From NCBI RefSeq assembly GCF_013523055.1, contig NZ_JAAMQM010000023.1, forward strand, positions 1 to 64,000: a stretch of 64,000 nucleotides of DNA. The letters are read 5' to 3'. The notes under the pieces are model-generated. The model was not told the DNA's origin. It was given only the letters and a program-made list of their open reading frames with translations, and ran no database searches. Position numbers and translations under genes: made by a program. This DNA is from Pseudomonas capeferrum (lineage in GTDB: Bacteria > Pseudomonadota > Gammaproteobacteria > Pseudomonadales > Pseudomonadaceae). The stretch's first letter is position 1. Every line of letters begins with the position of its first letter. This document shows, in pieces, positions 8,192-19,152 of this stretch.

Positions 8192-9964
8192 ATGGCTATC
8201 ATTCCAACGATTTCTTTCGACGCCATCATTGTTGGCGGCGGTGGTGCCGGCATGCGCGCAGCGCTGCAACTGGCCCAGGGTGGTCACAAGACCGCCGTGA
8301 TCACCAAGGTCTTCCCGACCCGTTCGCACACCGTGTCCGCCCAGGGCGGCATCACCTGCGCCATCGCTTCGGCCGACCCGAACGATGACTGGCGCTGGCA
8401 CATGTACGATACCGTCAAGGGTTCCGACTACATCGGCGACCAGGACGCGATCGAATACATGTGTCAGGAAGGCCCTGCCGCGGTCTTCGAGCTGGACCAC
8501 ATGGGCCTGCCGTTCTCGCGTACCGAGACTGGTCGTATCTATCAACGTCCGTTCGGTGGTCAGTCCAAGGACTTCGGCAAGGGCGGTCAGGCTGCCCGTA
8601 CCTGCGCGGCGTCCGACCGTACCGGTCACGCGCTGCTGCACACCCTGTACCAGGGCAACCTGAAGGCAGGCACGACCTTCCTCAACGAGTACTACGCCGT
8701 TGACCTGGTCAAGAACCAGGACGGCGCCTTCGTCGGTGTGATCGCGATCTGCATCGAGACCGGCGAAACCCAGTACATCCGTGCCAAGGCCACCGTATTG
8801 GCCACCGGCGGCGCGGGCCGTATCTACGCCTCCACCACCAACGCCCTGATCAACACCGGTGACGGTGTCGGCATGGCGCTGCGCGCCGGCGTACCGGTCC
8901 AGGACATCGAAATGTGGCAGTTCCACCCGACCGGTATCGCCGGCGCCGGTGTACTGGTCACCGAAGGTTGCCGTGGTGAAGGTGGTTACCTGATCAACAA
9001 GCACGGCGAGCGTTTCATGGAGCGTTATGCTCCGAACGCCAAGGACCTCGCAGGTCGTGACGTCGTGGCACGTTCCATGGTCAAGGAAATCATCGCCGGT
9101 AACGGTTGTGGTCCGGATGGCGACCACGTGATGCTCAAGCTCGATCACCTGGGCGAGGAAGTGCTGCACAGCCGTCTGCCAGGGATCTGCGAACTGTCCA
9201 AGACCTTCGCGCACGTCGACCCTGTCGTTGCGCCGGTTCCGGTCGTGCCGACCTGCCACTACATGATGGGCGGCGTTGCCACCAACATCCATGGCCAGGC
9301 CATGACTCAGGACGCCAATGGCGTCGACCACATCATCCCTGGCCTGTTCGCGGTCGGTGAGGTGGCGTGCGTATCGGTCCACGGTGCAAACCGTCTGGGC
9401 GGCAACTCGCTGCTCGACCTGGTGGTCTTCGGCCGTGCTGCCGGCCTGCACCTGGAAAAAGCGCTGACCGAGGGTATCGAATACCGCGACGCCAGCGACA
9501 CCGACGTCGAAGTGGCGCTGAACCGTCTGAACAAGCTCAACGAGCGTACCGACGGCGAAGACGTCGCAACCCTGCGCCGCGAGCTGCAGAACTGCATGCA
9601 GAACTACTTCGGTGTATTCCGTACTGGCGAATACATGCAGAAGGGTATCGCGCAATTGGCGACTCTGCGTGAACGAATCGCCAACGTGAAGATCAACGAT
9701 AAGTCCCAGGCATTCAATACCGCGCGTATCGAAGCACTGGAGCTGCAGAACCTGCTGGAAGTCGCCGAAGCGACGGCTATTGCTGCAGAGGTTCGCAAGG
9801 AGTCCCGCGGTGCTCATGCCCGTGAAGATTTCGAAGACCGTGATGACGAAAACTGGCTGTGCCATACCCTGTACTTCCCAGGTGAGAAGCGGGTTACCAA
9901 GCGCGCAGTCAACTTCGCGCCGAAGACCGTGCCGGCGTTCGAACCAAAAGTCCGGACTTACTGA
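8192..9964 (+). CDS. sdhA: Succinate dehydrogenase flavoprotein subunit
   Basis: The 590-residue subunit oxidises succinate to fumarate at the inner face of the membrane. The dinucleotide-binding GGGGAGMRAA lies at residues 15-24, covalent FAD attaches to His46 in RSHTVSAQGG, and the substrate-site segments HPTGIAGAGVLVTEGCRGEG and SVHGANRLGGNSLLD are intact. The C-terminus RAVNFAPKTVPAFEPKVRTY is typical. Length equals that of other gammaproteobacterial SdhA proteins. It lies within the tightly spaced sdhCDAB operon. Confidence 0.98.
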   Translation: MAIIPTISFDAIIVGGGGAGMRAALQLAQGGHKTAVITKVFPTRSHTVSAQGGITCAIASADPNDDWRWHMYDTVKGSDYIGDQDAIEYMCQEGPAAVFELDHMGLPFSRTETGRIYQRPFGGQSKDFGKGGQAARTCAASDRTGHALLHTLYQGNLKAGTTFLNEYYAVDLVKNQDGAFVGVIAICIETGETQYIRAKATVLATGGAGRIYASTTNALINTGDGVGMALRAGVPVQDIEMWQFHPTGIAGAGVLVTEGCRGEGGYLINKHGERFMERYAPNAKDLAGRDVVARSMVKEIIAGNGCGPDGDHVMLKLDHLGEEVLHSRLPGICELSKTFAHVDPVVAPVPVVPTCHYMMGGVATNIHGQAMTQDANGVDHIIPGLFAVGEVACVSVHGANRLGGNSLLDLVVFGRAAGLHLEKALTEGIEYRDASDTDVEVALNRLNKLNERTDGEDVATLRRELQNCMQNYFGVFRTGEYMQKGIAQLATLRERIANVKINDKSQAFNTARIEALELQNLLEVAEATAIAAEVRKESRGAHAREDFEDRDDENWLCHTLYFPGEKRVTKRAVNFAPKTVPAFEPKVRTY

Positions 9965-9975
9965 GGGTGGCTGCT

Positions 9976-10680
9976 ATGTTGCAAGTCGAAGTATACCGTT
10001 ACAACCCGGATTCGGACTCGGCACCTAAGACTCAGGTGTTCCAGGTCGATACCGGTGGCAAGGACCTGATGGTTCTGGACGTGCTGGCGCTGATCAAAGA
10101 GCAGGATGAAGGTTTCTCCTATCGTCGTTCCTGCCGCGAAGGCGTGTGCGGTTCCGACGGCATGAACATCAACGGCAAGAATGGCCTGGCGTGCATCACG
10201 CCGCTGTCTGCTGTCGTAAAAGGCAACAAACTGGTCGTGCGCCCTCTGCCGGGCCTGCCGGTCATCCGTGACCTGGTCGTCGACATGAGCATCTTCTACA
10301 AGCAGTACGAGAAGGTGAAGCCATTCCTGCAGAACGATTCGCCGGCTCCGGCCATCGAGCGCCTGCAGTCGCCGGAAGAACGCGAGAAGCTGGACGGTCT
10401 GTACGAGTGCATCCTGTGCGCTTGCTGCTCGACCTCCTGCCCGTCGTTCTGGTGGAACCCCGACAAGTTCCTGGGTCCTGCCGCACTGCTGCAAGCCTAT
10501 CGCTTCCTGGCAGACAGCCGTGACACCAAGACCCAGGAGCGCCTGGCGTCCCTGGATGATCCGTTCAGTGTGTTCCGCTGCCGCGGAATCATGAACTGCG
10601 TCAACGTTTGCCCGAAGGGTCTGAACCCGACCAAGGCAATCGGTCACGTGCGCAACATGCTGCTGCAGAGCGGCACCTGA
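9976..10680 (+). CDS. sdhB: Succinate dehydrogenase iron-sulfur subunit
   Basis: This 234-residue subunit passes electrons from FAD to the membrane anchors through three clusters. The [2Fe-2S] ligands are in CREGVCGSDGMNINGKNGLA plus the next Cys (Cys53, 58, 73), and the [4Fe-4S]/[3Fe-4S] ligands are in CILCACCSTSCPSFWW and CRGIMNCVNVCPKG. ATG 9976 is used because GAGGG lies at 9963-9967; a GTG at 9967 would add MAA. It ends the sdh operon; sucA follows after 261 bases. Confidence 0.97.
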   Translation: MLQVEVYRYNPDSDSAPKTQVFQVDTGGKDLMVLDVLALIKEQDEGFSYRRSCREGVCGSDGMNINGKNGLACITPLSAVVKGNKLVVRPLPGLPVIRDLVVDMSIFYKQYEKVKPFLQNDSPAPAIERLQSPEEREKLDGLYECILCACCSTSCPSFWWNPDKFLGPAALLQAYRFLADSRDTKTQERLASLDDPFSVFRCRGIMNCVNVCPKGLNPTKAIGHVRNMLLQSGT

Positions 10681-10727
10681 TGCTGAAAGTGTTGTAATCG
10701 TAACTGTTGTAATTGCAGTACACCGAA

Positions 10728-10748
10728 GTGCGGGCGGTGAGCCCGCAC
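10728..10748 (+). other. Hairpin in the sdhB-sucA gap
   Basis: GTGCGGGC at 10728-10735 pairs perfectly with 10741-10748 around the loop GGTGA. There is no T-run, so it is more likely a processing or partial-termination element than a full terminator. The rest of the 261-base gap shows no gene. Confidence 0.45.
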
Positions 10749-10941
10749 CGAGGTGAAATCCGAGCATGGGTTCATGAAACCCGCGCTCTTACCTATGAAG
10801 ATATGAGACCAGCAGGGGCTTCCGGGCTGGTACCCGGAAAATCTGCAGGATCCTCGGTGGCGTGGTTCAGTCGCTGTCTCGGACTTTTCCATGCGTGCTG
10901 CGGCTCTTGCCGATCAGTCCCCTAACCGAGGGTGACCAAGC

Positions 10942-13773
10942 ATGCAAGAAAGCGTGATGCAGCGCATGTGGGAAAGCGCCCACCTTTCAGGTGGTAACGC
11001 TGCATATGTGGAAGAGCTCTACGAGCTCTACCTGCACGACCCTAACGCCGTGCCAGAAGAGTGGCGCACTTACTTCCAGAAGTTGCCCGCCGAAGGCAGC
11101 ACCGCTACCGATGTATCGCACTCGACGATCCGCGACCATTTCGTATTGCTGGCGAAGAACCAGCGCCGCGCCCAGCCGGTGTCAGCCGGGAGCGTGAGCA
11201 GTGAACACGAGAAGAAGCAGGTTGAAGTACTGCGCCTGATCCAGGCCTACCGCATGCGCGGCCACCAAGCGGCCCAGCTCGACCCGCTGGGTTTGTGGCA
11301 GCGCCCTGCGCCTGTAGACCTGTCGATCAATCACTACGGCTTGACCAATGCCGATCTTGATACGACCTTCCGTGCCGGCGACCTGTACATCGGCAAAGAG
11401 GAAGCGAGCCTACGCGAAATCGTAGAGGCATTGCAGAAGACATATTGTCGCACTATTGGCGCCGAGTTCACTCACATCGTTGATTCCGAGCAGCGCAGCT
11501 GGTTCCAGCAGCGCCTGGAAAGTGTTCGTGGCCGCCCTGAATTTTCCGCCGATATCCAGAGCCATCTGCTCGAGCGCGTCACCGCGGCCGAGGGCCTGGA
11601 GAAATACCTGGGCACCAAGTACCCGGGCACCAAGCGCTTCGGTCTCGAAGGTGGCGAAAGCCTGATCCCGATGCTGGACGAAATGATCCAGCGTTCCGGT
11701 TCCTATGGCACCAAGGAAGTCGTGATCGGCATGGCCCACCGTGGCCGTCTGAACGTGCTGGTCAATACCTTCGGCAAGAACCCGCGCGATCTGTTCGACG
11801 AGTTCGAAGGCAAGAAGAAGGTCGAGTTGGGCTCCGGTGACGTCAAGTACCACCAGGGCTTCTCGTCTAACGTGATGACCGCCGGCGGCGAAGTGCACCT
11901 GGCCATGGCCTTTAACCCTTCGCACCTGGAAATCGTCTCGCCAGTGGTGGAAGGTTCGGTTCGCGCCCGTCAGGATCGTCGTAACGACACCGTTGGCGAC
12001 AAGGTACTGCCGATCTCGATGCACGGCGACGCCGCGTTCGCAGGTCAGGGTGTCGTGATGGAAACCTTCCAGATGTCGCAGACCCGCGGTTTCAAGACCG
12101 GCGGTACCGTGCACATCGTGATCAACAACCAGGTCGGTTTCACCATCAGCAACCCGCTGGACTCGCGTTCCACCGAATACTGCACCGACGTCGCCAAGAT
12201 GATCCAGGCGCCGATCCTGCACGTGAACGGCGATGATCCCGAGGCGGTGCTGTTCGTTACCCAGCTGGCCATCGACTACCGCATGCAGTTCAAGCGCGAT
12301 GTGGTCATCGACCTGGTCTGCTATCGCCGCCGTGGCCACAACGAGGCCGACGAACCGAGCGGTACCCAGCCGCTGATGTACCAGCAGATCACCAAGCAGC
12401 GCACCACTCGCGAACTCTATGCCGAGAGCCTGATCAAGGCCGGTCGCCTGGACGCCGAGCGTGTCCAGGCCAAGATCGACGAGTACCGCAACGCGCTGGA
12501 CAATGGCCTGCATGTGGTCAAGAGCCTGGTCAAGGAGCCCAACAAGGAGCTGTTCGTCGACTGGCGTCCATACCTGGGCCACACCTGGACCGCGCGTCAC
12601 GACACGCGTTTCGACCTCAAGACCCTGCAGGACCTGTCGTCCAAGCTGTTCGAGCTGCCGGAAGGCTTCGTCGTCCAGCGTCAGGTATCGAAGATCTACG
12701 AAGATCGCCAGAAGATGCAGGCCGGTGGCTTGCCGATCAACTGGGGCTACGCCGAGACCATGGCCTACGCGACCCTGTTGTTCGAGGGCCATCCGATTCG
12801 TATCACCGGCCAGGACGTAGGCCGCGGCACCTTCTCGCACCGTCATGCGGCGCTGCACAACCAGAAGGATGCCAGCACCTACCTGCCGCTGCAGAACCTG
12901 TACGCCGGCCAGCCGAAGTTCGATCTGTACGACTCCTTCCTGTCGGAAGAGGCCGTGCTGGCATTCGAATACGGCTACTCCACCACTACGCCTGAAGCGC
13001 TGGTGATCTGGGAAGCGCAGTTCGGCGACTTCGCCAACGGTGCCCAGGTCGTCGTCGACCAGTTCATCACCAGTGGCGAGCACAAGTGGGGTCGTCTGTG
13101 CGGCCTGACCATGCTGCTGCCACACGGTTACGAAGGGCAGGGCCCTGAGCACTCCTCGGCACGCCTGGAACGCTACCTGCAACTGTGCGCCGAGCACAAC
13201 GTCCAGGTCTGCGTACCGACCACGCCGGCTCAGATCTATCACCTGCTGCGTCGTCAGGTCATTCGTCCACTGCGCAAGCCGTTGATCGTACTGACGCCCA
13301 AGTCGCTGTTGCGCCACAAGCTGGCCATCTCGACCCTGGAAGATCTGGCCGAAGGCTCGTTCCAGACCGTCATCCCGGAACTCGACAACCTCGATCCGGC
13401 CAAGGTGGAGCGTCTGGTCCTGTGCAGTGGCAAGGTCTACTACGACTTGCTGGAAAAACGCCGTGCCGAAGGCCGTGAAGATATCGCCATCGTGCGTATC
13501 GAGCAGCTGTATCCGTTCCCCGAGGACGATCTGGTCGAGATCCTTGCGCCATACACCAACCTCAAGCATGCGGTGTGGTGCCAGGAAGAGCCGATGAACC
13601 AGGGTGCCTGGTACAGCAGTCAGCACCACATGCGCCGTATCCTGGCTCGCCACAACAAGGCGCTGTCCCTGGAGTACGCCGGTCGCGACGCGTCTGCCGC
13701 GCCAGCCTGTGGGTATGCTTCGATGCACGCCGAACAGCAGCAAGCCCTGCTGCAGGCCGCCTTCACTGTCTAA
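10942..13773 (+). CDS. sucA: 2-oxoglutarate dehydrogenase E1 component
   Basis: The 943-residue thiamine-diphosphate enzyme decarboxylates 2-oxoglutarate and loads the succinyl group on the E2 lipoyl arm. Recognisable parts are the N-terminal E2-binding helix (NAAYVEELYELYLHDPNAVP), VIGMAHRGRLNVLVN, the ThDP/Mg segment HGDAAFAGQGVVMETFQMSQ followed by INNQVGF, and the pyrimidine-domain segment around GRGTFSHRHA. GAGGGTGACC precedes the ATG. It is 42 bases upstream of sucB and part of the sucAB-lpdG set; in P. putida these genes are also called kgdA/kgdB. Confidence 0.98.
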   Translation: MQESVMQRMWESAHLSGGNAAYVEELYELYLHDPNAVPEEWRTYFQKLPAEGSTATDVSHSTIRDHFVLLAKNQRRAQPVSAGSVSSEHEKKQVEVLRLIQAYRMRGHQAAQLDPLGLWQRPAPVDLSINHYGLTNADLDTTFRAGDLYIGKEEASLREIVEALQKTYCRTIGAEFTHIVDSEQRSWFQQRLESVRGRPEFSADIQSHLLERVTAAEGLEKYLGTKYPGTKRFGLEGGESLIPMLDEMIQRSGSYGTKEVVIGMAHRGRLNVLVNTFGKNPRDLFDEFEGKKKVELGSGDVKYHQGFSSNVMTAGGEVHLAMAFNPSHLEIVSPVVEGSVRARQDRRNDTVGDKVLPISMHGDAAFAGQGVVMETFQMSQTRGFKTGGTVHIVINNQVGFTISNPLDSRSTEYCTDVAKMIQAPILHVNGDDPEAVLFVTQLAIDYRMQFKRDVVIDLVCYRRRGHNEADEPSGTQPLMYQQITKQRTTRELYAESLIKAGRLDAERVQAKIDEYRNALDNGLHVVKSLVKEPNKELFVDWRPYLGHTWTARHDTRFDLKTLQDLSSKLFELPEGFVVQRQVSKIYEDRQKMQAGGLPINWGYAETMAYATLLFEGHPIRITGQDVGRGTFSHRHAALHNQKDASTYLPLQNLYAGQPKFDLYDSFLSEEAVLAFEYGYSTTTPEALVIWEAQFGDFANGAQVVVDQFITSGEHKWGRLCGLTMLLPHGYEGQGPEHSSARLERYLQLCAEHNVQVCVPTTPAQIYHLLRRQVIRPLRKPLIVLTPKSLLRHKLAISTLEDLAEGSFQTVIPELDNLDPAKVERLVLCSGKVYYDLLEKRRAEGREDIAIVRIEQLYPFPEDDLVEILAPYTNLKHAVWCQEEPMNQGAWYSSQHHMRRILARHNKALSLEYAGRDASAAPACGYASMHAEQQQALLQAAFTV

Positions 13774-13815
13774 CGCTTTCGTGCACCAGAAACCGAATTT
13801 AAGGAAATACTGATA

Positions 13816-15036
13816 ATGGCTATCCAGATCAAAGCCCCAACCTTCCCGGAATCGGTTGCCGATGGCACCGTTGCCACCTGGCACAAGAAGCCGGGCGAAG
13901 CCGTCAAGCGTGACGAGCTGATCGTCGACATCGAAACCGACAAGGTCGTGCTCGAAGTCCTGGCCACCGCCGATGGCGTGCTGGGCGATATCGTCAAGAA
14001 CGAAGGCGATACCGTCCTGTCCGACGAAGTCCTGGGTGCGATCGTGGAAGGTGGCGCCGCTACCGCTGCTCCGGCCGCGGCCCCTGCCGCCGCACCCGCC
14101 GCTGCCGCTGCCGATGCCGGTGAAGACGATCCGGTCGCCGCGCCTGCAGCGCGCAAGCTGGCCGAAGAGAATGGCATCGACCTGGCCAGCGTGAGCGGCA
14201 CCGGCAAAGGTGGTCGCATCACCAAGGAAGACATGGTTGCAGCCATTGCCGCCAAGAAGTCCGCGCCTGCCGCTGCGCCTGCCGCCAAGCCAGCTGCCGC
14301 CGCTGCCGCCCCGGTGGTGACCGCCGCAGGCGATCGCACCGAGAAGCGCGTGCCGATGACCCGTCTGCGTGCCAAGATCGCTGAGCGCCTGGTCGAAGCC
14401 CAGTCGAACATGGCGATGCTGACTACCTTCAACGAAGTCGACATGACCGAAGTCATGGCGCTGCGCTCCAAGTACAAGGACCTGTTCGAGAAGACCCACA
14501 ATGGCGTGCGCCTGGGCTTCATGTCGTTCTTCGTCAAGGCGGCCACCGAGGCGCTGAAGCGCTTCCCGGCGGTCAACGCTTCCATCGATGGCAATGACAT
14601 CGTCTACCACGGCTTTGCCGACGTCGGCGTCGCCGTCTCCAGCGAACGTGGCCTGGTGGTGCCGGTCCTGCGCAACGCCGAGCAGATGAGCCTGGCGGAA
14701 ATCGAGAACGGTATTGCCACCTTCGGCAAGAAGGCCCGCGACGGCAAGCTGTCCATCGAAGAGATGACGGGTGGTACCTTCACCATCACCAACGGTGGTA
14801 CATTCGGCTCGATGATGTCGACCCCGATCGTCAACCCGCCACAGGCGGCGATCCTGGGCATGCACAACATCATCCAGCGTCCGATGGCGATCAATGGCCA
14901 AGTGGTCATTCGCCCAATGATGTACCTGGCGCTGTCCTATGACCATCGCCTGATCGATGGCAAAGAAGCCGTGACCTTCCTGGTAACCATCAAGAACCTG
15001 CTGGAAGATCCGTCTCGCCTGCTGCTGGACATCTAA
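13816..15036 (+). CDS. sucB: 2-oxoglutarate dehydrogenase E2 component, dihydrolipoamide succinyltransferase
   Basis: The 406-residue core protein transfers the succinyl group to CoA. The order is one lipoyl domain (1-78, with Lys43 in [11 protein letters not shown]), an Ala/Pro-rich linker, an E3-binding domain (about 108-150, with [13 protein letters not shown]), a second Ala/Pro linker and the catalytic domain with the active His in [12 protein letters not shown]. The linkers are strongly biased in codons (GCC/GCT/CCT repeats), usual for flexible arms. The ATG follows AAGGAAATAC. Between sucA and lpdG it completes the E1-E2-E3 complex. Confidence 0.98.
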
Positions 15037-15041
15037 ACAAC

Positions 15042-15105
15042 AGCTACGAGTTGCAAGCCGCTCGCTTCGACAAGAAGCGGGGGCTCGCGGCTCGGGCTTG
15101 TAGCT
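15042..15105. repeat. Imperfect dyad in the sucB-lpdG gap
   Basis: AGCTAC at 15042-15047 pairs with GTAGCT at 15100-15105, and CGCTTC at 15063-15068 pairs with GAAGCG at 15074-15079 around GACAA. The arms between carry further partial matches (CAAGCC with GGCTTG). Sequences of this AGCTACAAGC type are scattered in intergenic regions of many Pseudomonas genomes. It may form a long hairpin in the sucAB-lpdG transcript. Confidence 0.45.
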
Positions 15106-15127
15106 TGAAGCTGATAAGGAATCTTTT

Positions 15128-16564
15128 ATGACCCAGAAATTCGACGTGGTAGTGATTGGTGCAGGTCCTGGCGGCTATGTCGCCGCGATCAAGGCTGCAC
15201 AGCTTGGTCTGAAGACGGCCTGTGTCGAGAAGTACACCGATGCCGAGGGCAAGCTGGCTCTGGGTGGCACTTGCCTGAACGTGGGTTGCATCCCTTCCAA
15301 GGCACTGCTGGACAGCTCCTGGAAGTACAAGGAAGCCAAGGAATCCTTCAGCGTCCACGGCATTTCCACCGGTGAGGTGAAGATGGACGTCGCCGCGATG
15401 GTCGGCCGCAAGGCGGGCATCGTCAAGAACCTGACCGGTGGCGTCGCTACCTTGTTCAAGGCCAATGGCGTCACTTCGATCCAGGGCCACGGCAAGCTGC
15501 TGGCCGGCAAGAAAGTCGAGGTCACCAAGGCTGACGGCACCACCGAAGTCATCGAGGCCGACAACGTCATCCTGGCGTCGGGCTCGCGTCCGATCGACAT
15601 TCCGCCGGCTCCGGTCGATCAGAACGTCATCGTCGATTCCACCGGCGCCCTGGAATTCCAGTCCGTGCCGCAGCGCCTGGGTGTGATCGGCGCCGGCGTC
15701 ATCGGTCTGGAACTGGGTTCGGTATGGTCGCGCCTGGGTGCTCAGGTGACCGTGCTGGAAGCGCTGGATACCTTCCTGATGGCGGCCGACAGCGCCGTTG
15801 CCAAGGAAGCCCAGAAGACCCTGACCAAGCAGGGCCTGGACATCAAGCTGGGTGCTCGCGTAACCGGTTCGCAGGTCAACGGTGAGGAGGTCGAAGTGAC
15901 CTACACCGACGCCAACGGCGAGCAGAAGATCACCTTTGACAAGCTGATCGTCGCGGTCGGCCGTCGTCCCGTCACTACCGAGCTGCTGGCTTCGGACAGC
16001 GGCGTGAACATCGACGAACGTGGCTACATCTATGTCGATGACTACTGTGCTACCAGCGTGCCTGGCGTCTATGCCATCGGCGACGTGGTACGTGGTCTGA
16101 TGCTGGCTCACAAGGCGTCGGAAGAAGGCATCATGGTCGTCGAGCGCATCAAGGGTCACAAGGCCCAGATGAACTATGACCTGATCCCGTCGGTTATCTA
16201 CACCCACCCGGAAATCGCTTGGGTCGGCAAGACCGAGCAGACCTTGAAGGCCGAAGGCGTTGAGGTTAACGTGGGCACCTTCCCGTTCGCGGCAAGTGGC
16301 CGCGCGATGGCTGCCAACGACACCGGTGGTTTCGTCAAGGTCATCGCCGATGCCAAGACCGACCGCGTGCTGGGTGTGCATGTGATCGGCCCATCGGCTG
16401 CCGAACTGGTTCAGCAGGGCGCGATCGCAATGGAATTCGGCACCAGCGCCGAAGATCTGGGCATGATGGTCTTCTCCCATCCGACCCTGTCCGAAGCGCT
16501 GCACGAAGCCGCGCTGGCCGTGAATGGCGGCGCCATTCACGTGGCCAACCGCAAGAAGCGTTAA
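15128..16564 (+). CDS. lpdG: Dihydrolipoyl dehydrogenase (E3 of 2-oxoglutarate dehydrogenase)
   Basis: The 478-residue flavoprotein reoxidises the E2 dihydrolipoyl group with NAD. FAD-binding GAGPGGYVAA is at residues 11-20, the redox disulfide is Cys49/Cys54 in GGTCLNVGCIPSK, the NAD-binding GAGVIGLELG lies near residue 190, and the catalytic His-Glu pair is in SHPTLSEALHEA. In P. putida the gene beside sucAB is lpdG, which serves this complex and the glycine cleavage system; I assign the symbol by that context. AAGGAA precedes the ATG. A 162-base gap with a strong hairpin separates it from sucC. Confidence 0.97.
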   Translation: MTQKFDVVVIGAGPGGYVAAIKAAQLGLKTACVEKYTDAEGKLALGGTCLNVGCIPSKALLDSSWKYKEAKESFSVHGISTGEVKMDVAAMVGRKAGIVKNLTGGVATLFKANGVTSIQGHGKLLAGKKVEVTKADGTTEVIEADNVILASGSRPIDIPPAPVDQNVIVDSTGALEFQSVPQRLGVIGAGVIGLELGSVWSRLGAQVTVLEALDTFLMAADSAVAKEAQKTLTKQGLDIKLGARVTGSQVNGEEVEVTYTDANGEQKITFDKLIVAVGRRPVTTELLASDSGVNIDERGYIYVDDYCATSVPGVYAIGDVVRGLMLAHKASEEGIMVVERIKGHKAQMNYDLIPSVIYTHPEIAWVGKTEQTLKAEGVEVNVGTFPFAASGRAMAANDTGGFVKVIADAKTDRVLGVHVIGPSAAELVQQGAIAMEFGTSAEDLGMMVFSHPTLSEALHEAALAVNGGAIHVANRKKR

Positions 16565-16665
16565 ACAATAAGAAACCACGGCGAGCAGCCCGTCGTGAGT
16601 CTTGCGTGCATGGCTCACCGCGGAAACTTCGCCGGACCGGGCCCTGAGGGCAAACGGTCACAGGT

Positions 16666-16693
16666 GGCGCGGCGCCGGAAACGGCGCAGCGCC
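16666..16693 (+). other. Strong GNRA-loop hairpin between lpdG and sucC
   Basis: GGCGC-G-GCGCCG (16666-16677) pairs with CGGCGC-A-GCGCC (16682-16693), one mismatch, around the tetraloop GAAA. No T-run follows. It could stabilise or separate the sucAB-lpdG and sucCD messages. Confidence 0.55.
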
Positions 16694-16726
16694 GAAGCGC
16701 AGTACCTAACGAAGACGGTATAAAGC

Positions 16727-17892
<1,166 letters not shown>

Positions 17893-17893
<1 letters not shown>

Positions 17894-18777
17894 TGAGCGT
17901 CCTGATCAATAAAGACACCAAGGTCATCTGCCAGGGCTTCACCGGCTCGCAGGGCACTTTCCACTCCGAGCAAGCCATTGCCTACGGCACCAAGATGGTT
18001 GGCGGCGTGACTCCAGGCAAGGGTGGCACCACGCACCTGGGCCTGCCAGTGTTCAACACTGTGCAAGAAGCTGTCGAAGCCACCGGCGCCGACGCTTCGG
18101 TGATCTACGTTCCGGCTCCGTTCTGCAAGGACTCGATCCTGGAAGCGGCATTCGGCGGCATCAAGCTGATCGTCTGCATCACCGAAGGCATTCCTACCCT
18201 GGACATGCTGGACGCCAAGGTCAAGTGCGACGAGCTGGGCGTTACCCTGATCGGCCCTAACTGCCCAGGCGTGATCACTCCAGGCGAGTGCAAGATCGGC
18301 ATCATGCCGGGTCACATTCACCTGCCAGGCAAGGTCGGTATCGTTTCCCGTTCCGGCACCCTGACCTATGAAGCCGTCAAGCAGACCACTGACGCCGGTT
18401 TCGGTCAGTCCACCTGTGTCGGTATCGGCGGTGACCCGATTCCTGGTTCGAACTTCATCGACATCCTGAAGCTGTTCCAGGAAGACCCGAAGACCGAAGC
18501 GATCGTCATGATCGGTGAGATCGGCGGTTCGGCCGAAGAAGAGGCCGCGGCCTACATCAAGGCCAACGTGACCAAGCCAGTCGTTTCCTACATCGCGGGC
18601 GTCACTGCTCCGGCAGGCAAGCGCATGGGTCATGCCGGCGCCATCATCTCCGGCGGCAAAGGCACTGCGGACGAGAAGTTCGCTGCGCTGCAGGATGCCG
18701 GTGTCAAGACCGTGCGTTCCCTGGCTGACATCGGCAAGGCCCTGGCCGAGCTGACTGGTTGGGAAGTCAAGAAGTAA
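17893..18777 (+). CDS. sucD: Succinyl-CoA synthetase alpha subunit
   Basis: A 294-residue subunit with an N-terminal CoA-binding Rossmann fold (GFTGSQGTFHSEQAIAYGTK) and the phosphorylated His247 in GKRMGHAGAII. The PNCPGVITP segment and the Glu-containing IGEIGGSAEEEAA phosphohistidine-stabilising part are intact. It overlaps sucC by one base. A UUCG-loop terminator 22 bases after the stop closes the long TCA transcription unit. Confidence 0.98.
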
Positions 18778-18799
18778 TACGCAGCATCCCCCACGCAAC

Positions 18800-18830
18800 A
18801 CAAAGGCCACCTTCGGGTGGCCTTTGTGTA
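18800..18830 (+). terminator. Terminator after sucD
   Basis: A 12-bp perfect stem (ACAAAGGCCACC at 18800-18811 with 18816-18827) is capped by a TTCG tetraloop. The T-run is short (TTTGTGT) but the hairpin is very stable. Confidence 0.82.
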
Positions 18831-19152
18831 TGTGCAGTCCTCAGGTATTGCTTTGCCGACATTTCTAATCAGGGCAATAGAAAATTCCTACATTCATCTG
18901 TAAGTAACACTGCGATAATCGTCGGCGTCTTCCGGTCGCACAGACGACAAGTCCTTACGCACATCGGATAACGAGTGCGCCGCCAGTGCGTTTGTCGCGT
19001 GAATTCTGTACCCTACGCGCCACTCTGTGACCGTGCCCCAAAAGGGAACGACACGCTAAACGGGTCTGGCTCATCAAGCCGGGCAGCATTTCCCTCACCC
19101 ATGGGGAAATTCCCTCTCGAACCCCGATTTCAGCAGTGTGGTACTTCCTCAG
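18831..19152 (+). promoter_or_regulatory. Long brnQ upstream region with possible extended -10
   Basis: No gene is seen in these 322 bases. TGCGATAAT at 18911-18919 fits an extended -10 element, with only a weak -35 (CATTCA) 17 bases before it. If used, it would give a brnQ leader of about 225 bases. Nothing like a known riboswitch was recognised in it. Confidence 0.35.

Noticed and set aside
7688..9865. Long minus-strand open frame opposite sdhD and sdhA
   Set aside because: Same antisense artefact; no ribosome binding site, no domain, and sdhD/sdhA are certain.
11410..14946. Very long open frame on the minus strand across sucA and sucB
   Set aside because: It is an antisense shadow of two unmistakable enzyme genes; high GC at third codon positions removes stops on the opposite strand. 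The translation has low-complexity composition and no domain.
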